Shown: one piece after another, positions 23,478 to 32,411 of the stretch
Position numbering within the stretch: the first letter of the stretch is position 1
Layout of the letters: every line of letters starts with the position of its first letter
Assembly: GCA_027624955.1 (NCBI GenBank)
Contig: JAQBTG010000033.1
Span: 1-44,346, forward strand
From: Pseudomonadota bacterium
GTDB taxonomy: Bacteria > Pseudomonadota > Alphaproteobacteria > UBA828
Direction: 5' to 3'
Length of the DNA: 44,346 bases
The notes under the pieces: generated by a model
What the model was told of the DNA's origin: nothing
Seen by the model: only the letters and a program-made list of their open reading frames with translations
Databases searched by the model: none
Made by a program: the position numbers and the translations under genes

Positions 23478-24221
23478 CTCCGCCGGCATCCGCACGGTAA
23501 CTTCCGTGCCCTTTCCCGGCTCACTCGTCATTTGCAACGAACCGCCATGCCCTTCCACCAATAGCTTGGCGAGCGGCAGGCCGAGACCGGTGCCTTCAAA
23601 ACGCCGCGCCAGGCCGGTATCCACTTGGGTAAAGGGAAGCATCGCTTGCTCCATTTCCAATGCCGTCATACCGATGCCGGTATCGGTGATGGAAATCACG
23701 ACATAATCCGCGCCCTCCTCCGCCGCACGTACGCCAACATGACCGCCCTCGGGCGTAAATTTAACCGCGTTAGACAGCAGATTGACGAAAATCTGCAGCA
23801 GCCTTTGTTCGCTCGCCCGCACCGTCGGCATGGCGCTGAGATCGGCGACCTCAATATTGATGCCGCTCGATTCTCCACTGCCGCCGACAATCGTCACCGC
23901 TTGAGACACGACCTTGTCGAGCGCTACCGGCGCGCTATCGAATTCGAACTTGCCGGCCTCTACCTTGGAGAGATCGAGAATATCGTTGATAATCGACAAC
24001 AGATGTTTGCCTGAATCATGGATATGATCTGCGTATTCTTCATATTTCTTGTGGCCGAGATCGCCGAACACTTTCTCCAGCATTGCTTCCGAAAATCCGA
24101 TAATCGCGTTCAACGGTGTGCGCAATTCATGGCTCACCGTGGCGAGAAATGCGGATTTCGATTGGCTCGACAATTCGGCGTCGCGAGCGGCGGAGGCAAG
24201 CAGCCGCCGTTCCTCTTGAAT
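23463..24221 (-). pseudogene. Sensor histidine kinase, C-terminal half (HisKA-HATPase), separated by a stop codon
   Basis: Kinase core of a two-component sensor. The His-box ATVSHELRTPLNAIIGFSE, N-box NLLSNAVKFTPEGG, G1-box DTGIGM and G2 region GTGLGLPLA are all intact. In the continuous frame with the upstream sensor half, the phospho-acceptor would be His371. The segment right after the stop, IQEERRLLASAARDAE, continues the HAMP-to-kinase linker smoothly, so it belongs to the same gene. No ATG and no ribosome-binding site lie between the stop and the His-box; a TTG at 24173 is the only nearby candidate start. The piece is therefore probably not made as an independent protein unless the stop is a sequencing error or is read through. 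Confidence 0.8.
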
Positions 24222-25241
24222 TTAACCGGCCATGTTGTTGAACGCCATGCCGAGCTCGCGATATTCGCGCGGTGTCACATTTGGAAAGTTCGGCACGCGC
24301 GCTTCCAGGTCGCCCGTTCCGATTCTCTCCGCCGCGCCGACAACCGCGGATATGGGGCGGACGAGAAGGCCGGACAGTAGCCAACCCAAAATTGTTGCGA
24401 CAACGACGCCGCCCACCATGATGCCAATTTGCGCACTGCGCGCGGATGCCGCCTTAGCCCGCAATTCTTCGAGCGGTTGCGGCACCATTACGCCCCAGCC
24501 GACGCCCGGCACGATGGTATACCCGGTAATCATGTCGGCTTTGACGGCGGGAGAATAAAACTCCGTCACACCGCTTTCGCCTTCTATCATGTGGGTGACG
24601 GGCTTAACCTGGGCAATATTTTTCATCGACTGACTCCACTCCCGATTGGGGTGGGCAATGACATTTCCGATCCTGTCCACGATGGCTGCATGGCCAAGTT
24701 TGCCGAAAGTGATCTGGCCCTGCAGCTTGGCGATATAATCAACGCCCATCGCACCGATAGCCGTATCACCGCTCGATAACTTCTCGACCAGATAAATCGT
24801 GGGCTCGCCCTTGGAATCAGGCATTACATTGCTGAAATGCTGACCACCTTGGGCAATCAAGGCTTCGAGAGCGGCAATCCCGCCTTGCGGTAAAATATCC
24901 TCGCTGGTCGAATCCGAGAGGAGCGACATACTGACACTTCCGTCCGGCGCTAATATTGCAAAATTCCGAAAATTAAGAGATTGGGCGAGCTCCGCAGAGC
25001 CTCTGGGCCAAAACTGTGCCGTGCCGCATTCGGCCAAAAACCCGAACAGCGCCGCAGCGTCATGGGAGTAGAGCTCAAGCGCGTTGGTGATATTTTTCGC
25101 CAGCAGCAAATGCTTTTCCTCGACTGAGGAAACTTCACGCAAATAGGCAGCGCGCTCGACCCACAGCCCAAGAAAAAGTACCGGGACGATTGCGATGACC
25201 GTAAATGTCGCGGTCAGCGTATAGCGCAGGCGAATTTTCAA
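24222..25241 (-). CDS. Sensor histidine kinase, N-terminal half (dCache-HAMP), ends at in-frame stop
   Basis: A 339-residue membrane sensor half. Membrane helix 1 is at about residues 10-29 and an extracytoplasmic double-Cache-like ligand domain at about 35-270. Helix 2 is at about 272-296. A HAMP domain (RPISAVVGAAERIGTGDLEARVP onwards) ends abruptly in AFNNMAG at a TAA. The frame continues after this stop straight into the kinase half, so the intact gene would be 23463-25241 (about 592 residues). The start is probably the TTG at 25241 with AGGA ten bases upstream; no in-frame ATG lies between it and the preceding stop. Without the kinase half it could bind ligand but not signal. Confidence 0.75.
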   Translation of the reverse strand: MKIRLRYTLTATFTVIAIVPVLFLGLWVERAAYLREVSSVEEKHLLLAKNITNALELYSHDAAALFGFLAECGTAQFWPRGSAELAQSLNFRNFAILAPDGSVSMSLLSDSTSEDILPQGGIAALEALIAQGGQHFSNVMPDSKGEPTIYLVEKLSSGDTAIGAMGVDYIAKLQGQITFGKLGHAAIVDRIGNVIAHPNREWSQSMKNIAQVKPVTHMIEGESGVTEFYSPAVKADMITGYTIVPGVGWGVMVPQPLEELRAKAASARSAQIGIMVGGVVVATILGWLLSGLLVRPISAVVGAAERIGTGDLEARVPNFPNVTPREYRELGMAFNNMAG

Positions 25242-25313
25242 AAATATTGTCCTAGGGAAATTGCCGCTCCATGCGCGGCGGCATCACTATCAAACATACA
25301 TGTTTACAGCCGC

Positions 25314-26201
25314 TTAAGTGCGGTTTTTCTCCAGGAAATTGAACAACGTAGAAAAATACTCGCCCGGCTCCTCCCACATTGGTAGATGCGACGAATTCTT
25401 AAACACCTTGATTTCAGAGTTTGGCAAAGCGTCGTGCATTTTTTGCGAGCAGGCCGGTGTCAGCTCGTCATGCATGCCGCACAGCACCAGAGCCGGCTGC
25501 ACAATCTGCGCCATATCGGCAATCCGGTTCCAGTCCTTGATACTGCCCGTGTAACAAAACTCGTTCGGGCCCTGAATGGCGGTGTAGGGACCCATGTTCC
25601 AATCGGCCAACGAGCGGTTGACCGCGTCGGGCCAGACATCAAGGCGACACACATGGCGGTAATTGAGGATCGTAATCGCAGCCTGATATTCTGCGTGATC
25701 GAGGGTTCCTTCGGCCTCATGGCGCTGCATCATCGCCTCCGTCTCCGGCCCGAGCGCCTGACGCAGGCGCTTTAGTTCGCTGACCAGGTGCGGTATATCG
25801 GCGGCGCCGTCGGCCAGCGTGAGCGTCTTGAAGCTGTCCGCATAGGTCAGTGCATATTCGATCCCGAGCCAGGTGCCCCAGGACTGCCCATAAAGATGCA
25901 CCTTGCCGAGATCTAGCGCGGTGCGGACGGTTTCCACTTCTTCAACATAGCGCGCAATGGTCCAGAGAGCGACGTCTTCCGGCCGGTCTGAACTGCCGCA
26001 GCCGAGCTGGTCGAAGGCCACAACGCGGTAGCCCTTGTCGGCGAGCCAGGAATGGGCGTCACGCACATAATCACAGGGCAGGCCGGGCCCGCCGTTCAGG
26101 CAGAACAGCACTTCATCGCCGCTGCCATAGCTATAGGCCACAACGTTAAAACCATCGACTTCGACATTGATGGTTTCGTCGGGTTTGCGCTCGTCCATCA
26201 T
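25314..26201 (-). CDS. Alpha/beta hydrolase, proline iminopeptidase (S33) type
   Basis: A 295-residue serine hydrolase of the S33 group. The oxyanion motif NGGPG lies at residues 36-40, nucleophile Ser107 in GQSWGT, acid Asp in CGMHDELTP and base His in SSHLPMWE near the C-terminus. Family members remove N-terminal proline from peptides or hydrolyse small amides and esters. The start is ATG 26201 (followed by a second ATG), with AAGGA nine bases upstream; longer upstream frames would overlap the divergent lyase gene. It lies downstream of no other minus-strand gene and is divergent from the methylisocitrate-lyase-like gene by 91 bases. Confidence 0.85.
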   Translation of the reverse strand: MMDERKPDETINVEVDGFNVVAYSYGSGDEVLFCLNGGPGLPCDYVRDAHSWLADKGYRVVAFDQLGCGSSDRPEDVALWTIARYVEEVETVRTALDLGKVHLYGQSWGTWLGIEYALTYADSFKTLTLADGAADIPHLVSELKRLRQALGPETEAMMQRHEAEGTLDHAEYQAAITILNYRHVCRLDVWPDAVNRSLADWNMGPYTAIQGPNEFCYTGSIKDWNRIADMAQIVQPALVLCGMHDELTPACSQKMHDALPNSEIKVFKNSSHLPMWEEPGEYFSTLFNFLEKNRT

Positions 26202-26292
26202 GATAGCGATCCTTCTTACATATCGAATCAATTTGAAATTTGAGCATAATCGGACTGCCAGGGCGGGCCAACTGCACGAGAGGTATAAAGCC

Positions 26293-27198
26293 ATGATCGA
26301 CGCGCAAAAGACAGCCGGAGAGAAACGCGCGGCGTTTCGCCAGAAACTCGCGCAAGGCGGGCTCATGCGATTTCCCGGCGCCTTCGCGCCACTGGTGGCG
26401 ATGATGGTCGAACAGGCCGGCTTCGATGGCGTTTATATCTCGGGCGCCGGAATCGCGGCCGAGAAGGGCCTGCCCGATATCGGCCTGACCAGCCAGGAAG
26501 AAGTCGTCGCGCGTGCCCAGCTCATCGCCCGGGTGAGTGATCTGCCGGCGATCGTCGACATCGATACCGGTTTCGGCGACGCGATGAATGCCGCCCGCAC
26601 GATCACGCGCCTCGATGAAATGGGCCTTGCCGGCTGCCATATGGAGGACCAGGTCAGCGCCAAGCGCTGCGGCCATCTCGACAACAAGTTATTGATCGAC
26701 ACGCCCGACATGTGCCGCAAACTGCGCGCCGCCGCCGAAGCCAAACGCGACCCCAATTTCCTGCTTATCGCACGCACCGATGCACGCGCGCCGGAAGGTC
26801 TGGACAGTGCCATAGCGCGCGCCAAGGCTTATGCCGATTCCGGCGCCGATATGATCTTTCCCGAAGCGCTGCAAAGCGAAGCTGAGTTCGCAGCATTCCG
26901 CAACGCCATCGACCTGCCGCTGCTCGCCAATATGACCGAATTCGGAAAATCACCGCTGTTGAGCGCGCCCCAGTTGGAGGCGCTTGGCATTAATATCGTC
27001 ATCTATCCGATGACCGCCATGCGCTTGGCGTTGAAAGCCATTGATGACGGCCTCACCGCCCTAAAAACAAATGACGACCAAGCCGCGCTGGTCGAGCATA
27101 TGTGGACGCGAAGCCGGCTCTACGAGGCGCTCGGCTACGCCGCCTACAATCAATTCGACCAGGACATATTCAATTTTGATCTCGGTGCGAAAGATTAA
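26293..27198 (+). CDS. Isocitrate lyase/PEP mutase-family enzyme, methylisocitrate-lyase-like
   Basis: A 301-residue TIM-barrel C-C lyase. Catalytic Cys126 lies in AKRCGHLDNK, the loop typical of methylisocitrate lyase (PrpB). The Mg-binding Asp89 and Asp91 lie in VDIDTGFGD, and Glu118 in CHMEDQ. It would cleave a 2-hydroxy tricarboxylate (2-methylisocitrate to pyruvate and succinate) or a related substrate such as 2,3-dimethylmalate or oxaloacetate. No prpC or prpD lies in the window, so the methylcitrate cycle is not shown by context. The start is ATG 26293 with GAGAGG upstream. It begins a plus-strand run with CaiB, crotonase and a metallo-hydrolase. Confidence 0.85.
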   Translation: MIDAQKTAGEKRAAFRQKLAQGGLMRFPGAFAPLVAMMVEQAGFDGVYISGAGIAAEKGLPDIGLTSQEEVVARAQLIARVSDLPAIVDIDTGFGDAMNAARTITRLDEMGLAGCHMEDQVSAKRCGHLDNKLLIDTPDMCRKLRAAAEAKRDPNFLLIARTDARAPEGLDSAIARAKAYADSGADMIFPEALQSEAEFAAFRNAIDLPLLANMTEFGKSPLLSAPQLEALGINIVIYPMTAMRLALKAIDDGLTALKTNDDQAALVEHMWTRSRLYEALGYAAYNQFDQDIFNFDLGAKD

Positions 27199-27270
27199 TC
27201 CGCTCGGGTCTCGCGAAGCCGGGCCAGCAGGGCTAAACTGTCCGCCGCAATAGAGCCACGAGAAAATATT

Positions 27271-28470
27271 ATGCCTCTTGATCTCTCCGGACAGGCGCTG
27301 GCGCGCTTTAAAGTTCTCGACCTGACGCGATATCGCGCCGGCCCCACCGCGGCCCGTCAAATGGCGGACTGGGGCGCAGACGTCATCAAGATTGAGATGC
27401 CACCAGCGCCGGGCGAGAACTCCCAGGCAGACCCTGTCAAAGCACGCCACGGGCCGGATTTTCAAAACCTGCACCGCAACAAGCGCAGCCTGACCTTGAA
27501 CCTAAAAGACCCGGACGGCTTGGCGATATTCAAGCAACTGGCTGATGGCGTGGATGTCGTCATCGAGAATTACCGCCCCGACGTCAAACACCGGCTTGGC
27601 ATAGATTATGAGACGCTGAGCGCCACCAACCCGCGCCTGGTCTATGCCAGCATCTCCGGCTTCGGACAGGACGGCCCCTACGAGAAACGCCCCGGGTTCG
27701 ACCAGATCGCGCAAGGCATGGGCGGCTTGATGTCGATCACCGGCATGCCCGGCGAGGGACCGATGCGCGTTGGCATTCCAATTGCCGATCTCAGCGCCGG
27801 AATGTATTGCGCCCTTGGTATAATGGTGGCGCTCCTCGAACGCGAAGTTTCAGGCAAGGGGCAATGGGTGCAATCCTCGCTCCTCCAGGCACAAATCTCG
27901 ATGCTCGATTTTCAGGCCGCGCGCTGGCTGGTCGACCATGAAGTGCCGCCCCAAGCCGGCAACAATCATCCGACCAGCATCCCGACCGGTGTGTATCCGA
28001 CCACCGACGGCCATATCAATATCGCCACGGCTGGCGGTGAAATATATGAACGTCTCTGCCGCGCGCTCGGCGATGAGGAACTGATCACCGATCCCAACTA
28101 CGCCACCGGCAAGGCACGCTCCGATAACCGTGACGCCTTGAACGAGCGCTTAAACGCGCTCACGCGGGATAAATCGAGCGCGGAATGGGTGCAAATTCTC
28201 AACGATGCCGGTGTGCCGTGCGGGCCGATCTACGATATCGACGAAATGTTCGACGATCCGCAGGTCAAGCATCTTGGCATGGCGGCGCCGGTCGATCACC
28301 CCACCCTCGGCCCAATCGAAATCGTCAGCCAGGCCACTTCGCTCAGCCGCACGCCGTTCCGCATCCATTCAGCGACGCCGGATCTGGGCCAGCACACGGA
28401 CGAAATATTGAACGGCCTTGGTATCAATACAGCAGATATTTCCAGCCTGAAGGAGCGTGGCATTGTCTAA
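27271..28470 (+). CDS. CaiB/BaiF-type (class III) CoA-transferase
   Basis: A 399-residue family III CoA-transferase that moves CoA between carboxylic acids. The catalytic aspartate is Asp144 in RPGFDQIAQGMGG. The N-terminal FKVLDLTR..AGP strand, HRNKRSLTLNLKDPDG and ENYRPDV segments are typical. The ATG is preceded by a weak GAGAAAA site. It lies 72 bases after the lyase gene, and its end overlaps the crotonase gene. The overlap suggests it activates the acid that the crotonase then handles. Substrate unknown. Confidence 0.9.
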   Translation: MPLDLSGQALARFKVLDLTRYRAGPTAARQMADWGADVIKIEMPPAPGENSQADPVKARHGPDFQNLHRNKRSLTLNLKDPDGLAIFKQLADGVDVVIENYRPDVKHRLGIDYETLSATNPRLVYASISGFGQDGPYEKRPGFDQIAQGMGGLMSITGMPGEGPMRVGIPIADLSAGMYCALGIMVALLEREVSGKGQWVQSSLLQAQISMLDFQAARWLVDHEVPPQAGNNHPTSIPTGVYPTTDGHINIATAGGEIYERLCRALGDEELITDPNYATGKARSDNRDALNERLNALTRDKSSAEWVQILNDAGVPCGPIYDIDEMFDDPQVKHLGMAAPVDHPTLGPIEIVSQATSLSRTPFRIHSATPDLGQHTDEILNGLGINTADISSLKERGIV

Positions 28471-29272
28471 AAGCCAGCAAACGCCTTACGGCGACAAGAT
28501 GATCGCCGAGAAAGACGGCGCCGTCGGCTGGATGATCTTCAACAATGTGGAACGGCACAATGCGCTGTCGCTCGACATGTGGGAGGCCATTCCGCACATT
28601 CTCGACCAATTTGAGGCAGACGCTGAAGTTCGCGTTATCGTCCTCAAGGGTGCCGGCGAGAAATCCTTTATCTCAGGCGCCGATATTTCAGAATTCGACA
28701 AGAAACGCGCGAGCGCCGAAGCGGTCGCGCAATATGACAACATCGCGCATGAGGCGAGCGAGCGGCTGATCCACGCGGCCAAGCCAACCATCGCCATGAT
28801 ACGCGGCTATTGCATTGGCGGCGGCCTTGGCGTCGCACTGTCCTGCGACATGCGGATCGCGAGTGTTGGCTCGCGCTTCGCTATCCCGGCGGCCAAGCTT
28901 GGGCTGGGATACCGTGTCAGTTCGTTGCAGCCGTTGGTCGCCCTGATCGGACCCGCCTTCGCCAAGGAAATCATTATTACAGCGCGTCAATTTAATTGCA
29001 CCGAGGCGCTTGCCATGGGGCTGATTAATCGTGCCGTTGCCGCGGATGAGTTGGAGACCTACACCGCCGATTATTGCGCACGCATAGCCGCGAACGCGCC
29101 GCTCACCATGTTGGCGGCCAAACGGACGGTCGATGAAATTGCCCGAGCGCCGAGCGACCTCAACCGCGAACTTTGCGAACGCCTCGTCGAAGAATGTTTT
29201 TCGAGCGCGGATTATGTCGAGGGGCGGCGCGCCTTCATGGAAAAACGTAAGCCCCAATTCGAGGGGCGTTAA
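28463..29272 (+). CDS. Enoyl-CoA hydratase/isomerase-family (crotonase) protein (1)
   Basis: A 269-residue crotonase. The acyl-CoA oxyanion segments FISGADISEF (about 69-78) and CIGGGLGVAL (about 117-126) are intact. Of the two catalytic glutamates of rat hydratase, the Glu144 equivalent is Ala143, while Glu169 (in FAKEIII) matches Glu164. A single glutamate is the isomerase-like state, so double-bond isomerase or another crotonase reaction is more likely than hydration. The TTG at 28463 was chosen because AAGGAG ends seven bases upstream; a GTG six bases earlier lies too close to that site. It overlaps the CoA-transferase gene by eight bases. Confidence 0.85.
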   Translation: MSKSQQTPYGDKMIAEKDGAVGWMIFNNVERHNALSLDMWEAIPHILDQFEADAEVRVIVLKGAGEKSFISGADISEFDKKRASAEAVAQYDNIAHEASERLIHAAKPTIAMIRGYCIGGGLGVALSCDMRIASVGSRFAIPAAKLGLGYRVSSLQPLVALIGPAFAKEIIITARQFNCTEALAMGLINRAVAADELETYTADYCARIAANAPLTMLAAKRTVDEIARAPSDLNRELCERLVEECFSSADYVEGRRAFMEKRKPQFEGR

Positions 29273-29283
29273 CGGAGTCAATT

Positions 29284-30075
29284 ATGATCGTCGAACAAAT
29301 CTGGACCGCCAACTCCTACCGCAACTTTAACTATCTGATCGCCTGCCCGGAGACGGGAGACGCGTTGGCCATCGATCCACTCGATCACCAAAAATGCTTG
29401 TCTGCCGCCAAAGAAAAAGGTTGGAACATCACCCAGGTGGTGAACACGCATGAACATGGCGATCATACCGGCGGCAACAAGCAGGTTATCGCTGCCACAG
29501 GCGCCAAGCTGCTCGCCCATGCCAACGCCAAGGGAAGCATCCCCGGTATCGACCGTGGTCTCGGCGCCGGCGACATCATCAAAGTAGGCAAGACGATTGA
29601 GCTGGAATCTCTCGATACGCCGGGTCACACCATGAGCCATGTCTGCCTGCTGTCGCATAGCGATACCCCGGCGCTGTTCTGCGGCGATACCCTGTTCAAC
29701 GCCGGTGCCGGCAACTGCCACGGGGGAGGCCATCCGGCGGAGCTATACCAGACGTTCACCGGTCAGTTGGCGATTCTGCCGGATGAGACACGGGTTTATC
29801 CCGGCCACGATTACATCGCCAACAATCTCGAATTCACGCTGGATCGGGAGCCCGGCAACGCGGCCGCCAAAGCACTGCTCGCCGATGTCGCCAATCAAGA
29901 CCCGGATGATCCGCTGGTGTCGACCCTGGCGATCGAGAAAGAGGTGAACACGTTTTTCCGCCTGCATAACCCGTCGGTCATGGCGCGCCTGCGCGAGAGC
30001 TTCCCGGACCTACCGGCGGAACTCGATGCCAAGACGGTGTTCGTCAAGCTCCGGGAATTGCGCAACGACTGGTAG
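29284..30075 (+). CDS. Metallo-beta-lactamase-fold hydrolase, hydroxyacylglutathione-hydrolase (glyoxalase II)-like
   Basis: A 263-residue two-zinc hydrolase. Metal ligands lie in THEHGDH (His56, His58, Asp60, His61), then His115, Asp135 and His175. The C-terminal region (about 180-263) has the HAGH-type helical cap ending in KLRELRNDW. The segment usually reading CGR in glyoxalase II is GAGNCHGGGHPAELY here, so the thioester may differ from S-lactoylglutathione; hydrolysis of a CoA or glutathione thioester is likely. The ATG has ACGGAG seven bases upstream and follows the crotonase stop by 11 bases. It is convergent with the dehydratase gene across six bases. Confidence 0.85.
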   Translation: MIVEQIWTANSYRNFNYLIACPETGDALAIDPLDHQKCLSAAKEKGWNITQVVNTHEHGDHTGGNKQVIAATGAKLLAHANAKGSIPGIDRGLGAGDIIKVGKTIELESLDTPGHTMSHVCLLSHSDTPALFCGDTLFNAGAGNCHGGGHPAELYQTFTGQLAILPDETRVYPGHDYIANNLEFTLDREPGNAAAKALLADVANQDPDDPLVSTLAIEKEVNTFFRLHNPSVMARLRESFPDLPAELDAKTVFVKLRELRNDW

Positions 30076-30081
30076 GCAGCG

Positions 30082-31065
30082 TCACGCCGTCTCAAACAGC
30101 GCGTGCGCCGCGAAGCTGGCGAAATCGATGTTGGCACCGCACACGATGACACCGACCCGTTTGCCCTGAAGGCGTTCGCGCAACGGCCCGAGCAAAGCCG
30201 CGGTCGCGGCGGCACCGGCGGGCTCTACCGCCAACTTCATCTCGGAGAACAGCAAGCCCATCGCGCGGCGCATCGCGTCATCGTCGATCAGGACAATTTC
30301 GTCGACAGTCTGTTGGCAGAGGGCGAAGGAATAGGGCAAGGCATAGGGCGCGCCGAGGCTGTCGGCAATGGTGCGCACTTTGTCGATGGTTTGCGGCGAG
30401 CCGGCCCGGAAGCTGCGTGACATGCTGTCCGCTCCTTCGGGCTCAACGCCATATATTTGACAGGCCGGCTGCACCAATTTGAAGGCACTGGCGACACCGG
30501 CGCACAAACCGCCGCCGCCGATCGGTACAATCAGCGTGTCCAACTGCGGTGCCTGGCGGGCGAATTCCAGTCCCAATGTCGCGGTACCGAGCGCCGTTAA
30601 TTCACCTTCGAAGGGATGCACGAATGTGCGCTCCTCCGCCTTTTCGATCTGCTTGACGGTGTCGAAGGCCTGATGGACGTCTTCGGCGAAGATGACTTCT
30701 GCGCCGTAAGCCCGGCATTGCGAAACACGGAACGGATTGGCACTTTTCATCATCACAACTTTGGCGCTGGCACCAGAACTTTGGGCGGCAAACGCTGCTG
30801 CAATGGCGTGATTGCCGGCACTGACGGCGGTCACTCCCTTGGCCAATTGTTCATCGGAGAGGCTGAGAAGATTGACCAGGGCGCCGCGCGCCTTGAAGGT
30901 CCCGGTGTGCTGGAACAGTTCAAGCTTCAATATCACTTCGGTATCCACGCCTAGAATATTGTTCAACTGCGGGCCGTGCCAATGGTGAATTGGCGTCGCC
31001 ACCACTTTACCTTTGATCCGTGCTGCCGCGGCCTCGATCGCCGCCAAAGTTAGTGCCGCAACCAT
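30082..31065 (-). CDS. Threonine/serine dehydratase-like PLP enzyme
   Basis: A 327-residue fold-type II PLP enzyme that likely deaminates a hydroxy-amino acid (threonine, serine or 3-hydroxyaspartate) to a 2-oxoacid. PLP Lys58 lies in HTGTFKARGA and the phosphate-binding loop in PIGGGGLCAG. The regulatory ACT domain of biosynthetic IlvA is absent, so this is the short catabolic type. It is the last gene of the eleven-gene minus-strand run, ten bases after the enol-lactonase-like gene, with GGTAAG before the ATG. A fit with the rest of the run would be a 2-oxoacid product. Confidence 0.88.
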   Translation of the reverse strand: MVAALTLAAIEAAAARIKGKVVATPIHHWHGPQLNNILGVDTEVILKLELFQHTGTFKARGALVNLLSLSDEQLAKGVTAVSAGNHAIAAAFAAQSSGASAKVVMMKSANPFRVSQCRAYGAEVIFAEDVHQAFDTVKQIEKAEERTFVHPFEGELTALGTATLGLEFARQAPQLDTLIVPIGGGGLCAGVASAFKLVQPACQIYGVEPEGADSMSRSFRAGSPQTIDKVRTIADSLGAPYALPYSFALCQQTVDEIVLIDDDAMRRAMGLLFSEMKLAVEPAGAAATAALLGPLRERLQGKRVGVIVCGANIDFASFAAHALFETA

Positions 31066-31075
31066 GTTGCTTACC

Positions 31076-31867
31076 CTACCCGTGCGCCGTCAGAAAATCC
31101 TGGACCGCGGCGGTAAAGGCTTCTGGCTGCTCTAAATTGGAAAGATGGGCCGCGGGGTCAAGCTCGACATATCGTGCATTGGCAAGAACCGACTGCATCG
31201 CGCGCATGCCATCGGGCGGCGTGGCGATATCCTGCGCCCCGGCGATAAGCAGAACCGGTTTGTCGATTGCCGAGAGACGCGACATATAATTGATATTTTG
31301 TACAGCGCGCGAGCAGCCGGCATAACCCTGCGCCGGCGTGGTCCGCACCATCTCGCGCACATCTTCGAGGAAGGCAGGAGCGGTGGCACGCAGGTCTTCG
31401 GTGAACCAGCGCGCAACCGTGGTCTCGACGAGCGGCGCCATGCCTTCTTTAAGCGCCAGGGCGATGCGATCATCAAATATAGCGCGAAACTCCGGCGTCG
31501 CGTCGGCGCGGGAATTGCAGATCGTCACACTCAGCAATCGCTCTGGATGGTTGAGGCCAAGACCCATCGCCGTCATACCGCCCATGGAGAGACCGAGAAA
31601 ATGACAAGCATCGATGCCGTGTGCCTGCATCAGGGCGGCGGCGTCATCGGCGAGCAGGTCGAAATCATAATCTCCGGCTGGCGCATCGCTCTGGCCATGG
31701 CCGCGCTGGTCGTAGCGCAGCACCCGGTAATCCGTGGCTAACACTGCAGTTTGACGGTCCCACATGGTGAGATTGGTCGCCAATGAATTGCTCAGCATCA
31801 GCCACGGCGCGCCTTCCCGGCCGTCGATACGGCAATTGAAGGTGATGCCGTTTGCTTGGGTTTTCAT
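31076..31867 (-). CDS. Alpha/beta hydrolase, 3-oxoadipate enol-lactonase (PcaD)-like
   Basis: A 263-residue alpha/beta hydrolase. SNSLATNLTMWD near residues 26-37 is the typical PcaD oxyanion-loop region. Nucleophile Ser94 lies in LGLSMGGMT, and the acid is Asp in LLIAGAQDIATPP. The family hydrolyses the enol-lactone of 3-oxoadipate in aromatic catabolism, but many relatives act on other lactones or esters, and no other pca gene is in the window. The start is ATG 31867 with GGAAG upstream, ten bases past the VOC stop; an earlier ATG at 31900 would overlap that gene. Confidence 0.82.
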   Translation of the reverse strand: MKTQANGITFNCRIDGREGAPWLMLSNSLATNLTMWDRQTAVLATDYRVLRYDQRGHGQSDAPAGDYDFDLLADDAAALMQAHGIDACHFLGLSMGGMTAMGLGLNHPERLLSVTICNSRADATPEFRAIFDDRIALALKEGMAPLVETTVARWFTEDLRATAPAFLEDVREMVRTTPAQGYAGCSRAVQNINYMSRLSAIDKPVLLIAGAQDIATPPDGMRAMQSVLANARYVELDPAAHLSNLEQPEAFTAAVQDFLTAHG

Positions 31868-31877
31868 AGCTCTTCCG

Positions 31878-32384
31878 TCAAGGCTTGTGCGGTTGGTCAT
31901 AGTTAGACCAGGTTTGTTCGTAGCTATGTGAGCTGAGTTCGATGACATTGCCCCATGGGTCTTGGCAATAGCACACTTTGCACGGCTTATCGGGCCACAG
32001 TTTCCATACTTTAGAGCGCTGCTTGCCGCCGCTCTCATCGATGCGTTTGGCCAATTTCTCGATTTCCGGGTCGGTGAAGCAGATGTGGAAAATTCCGGCC
32101 TTCCAATATTCGAAATTATCCTCCGGCACCACGCTTTTGGGGTTGGTGAACTGGAACAACTCGATGCCTACACCATCGCCTGTCGCCAGATGTGCGAGCT
32201 TCATCTCGCCAAAGCCTGGGCCAAAAATATCGGCAATGATCTCGGCGAAATATCCGCCGTCGTCGGCCGCCGCGATAGGTGCCATGACGACCGTACAGCC
32301 GAACAAATCCTGATACCATTTTACCGCCGCGTCGAGATCGGTCACCGTGATGCCGACATGATTCATGGTGCGCGGATAGACCAT
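31878..32384 (-). CDS. VOC-family protein with complete metal site
   Basis: A 168-residue glyoxalase/bleomycin-resistance-fold protein with two beta-alpha-beta modules. The four metal ligands expected in the family can be assigned: His9 in MNHVGI, Glu75 in GIELFQF, His100 in FHICFTD and Glu149 in NVIELSSH. So it is a functional metalloenzyme candidate (lyase, isomerase, epimerase or dioxygenase), unlike the VOC protein at 1272. A strong AGGAGG lies five bases before the ATG. It sits between the enol-lactonase-like and crotonase genes in the minus-strand run. Relatives near CoA pathways include methylmalonyl-CoA epimerase, but this is not specific enough to claim. Confidence 0.85.
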   Translation of the reverse strand: MVYPRTMNHVGITVTDLDAAVKWYQDLFGCTVVMAPIAAADDGGYFAEIIADIFGPGFGEMKLAHLATGDGVGIELFQFTNPKSVVPEDNFEYWKAGIFHICFTDPEIEKLAKRIDESGGKQRSKVWKLWPDKPCKVCYCQDPWGNVIELSSHSYEQTWSNYDQPHKP

Positions 32385-32411
32385 TACTACCTCCTTTTCT
32401 GGTTTGCTACG

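Noticed and set aside
26293-27198. Calling the lyase prpB with the methylcitrate cycle
   Set aside because: The active-site loop fits, but no prpC, prpD or acnD is in the window and related lyases share this loop.
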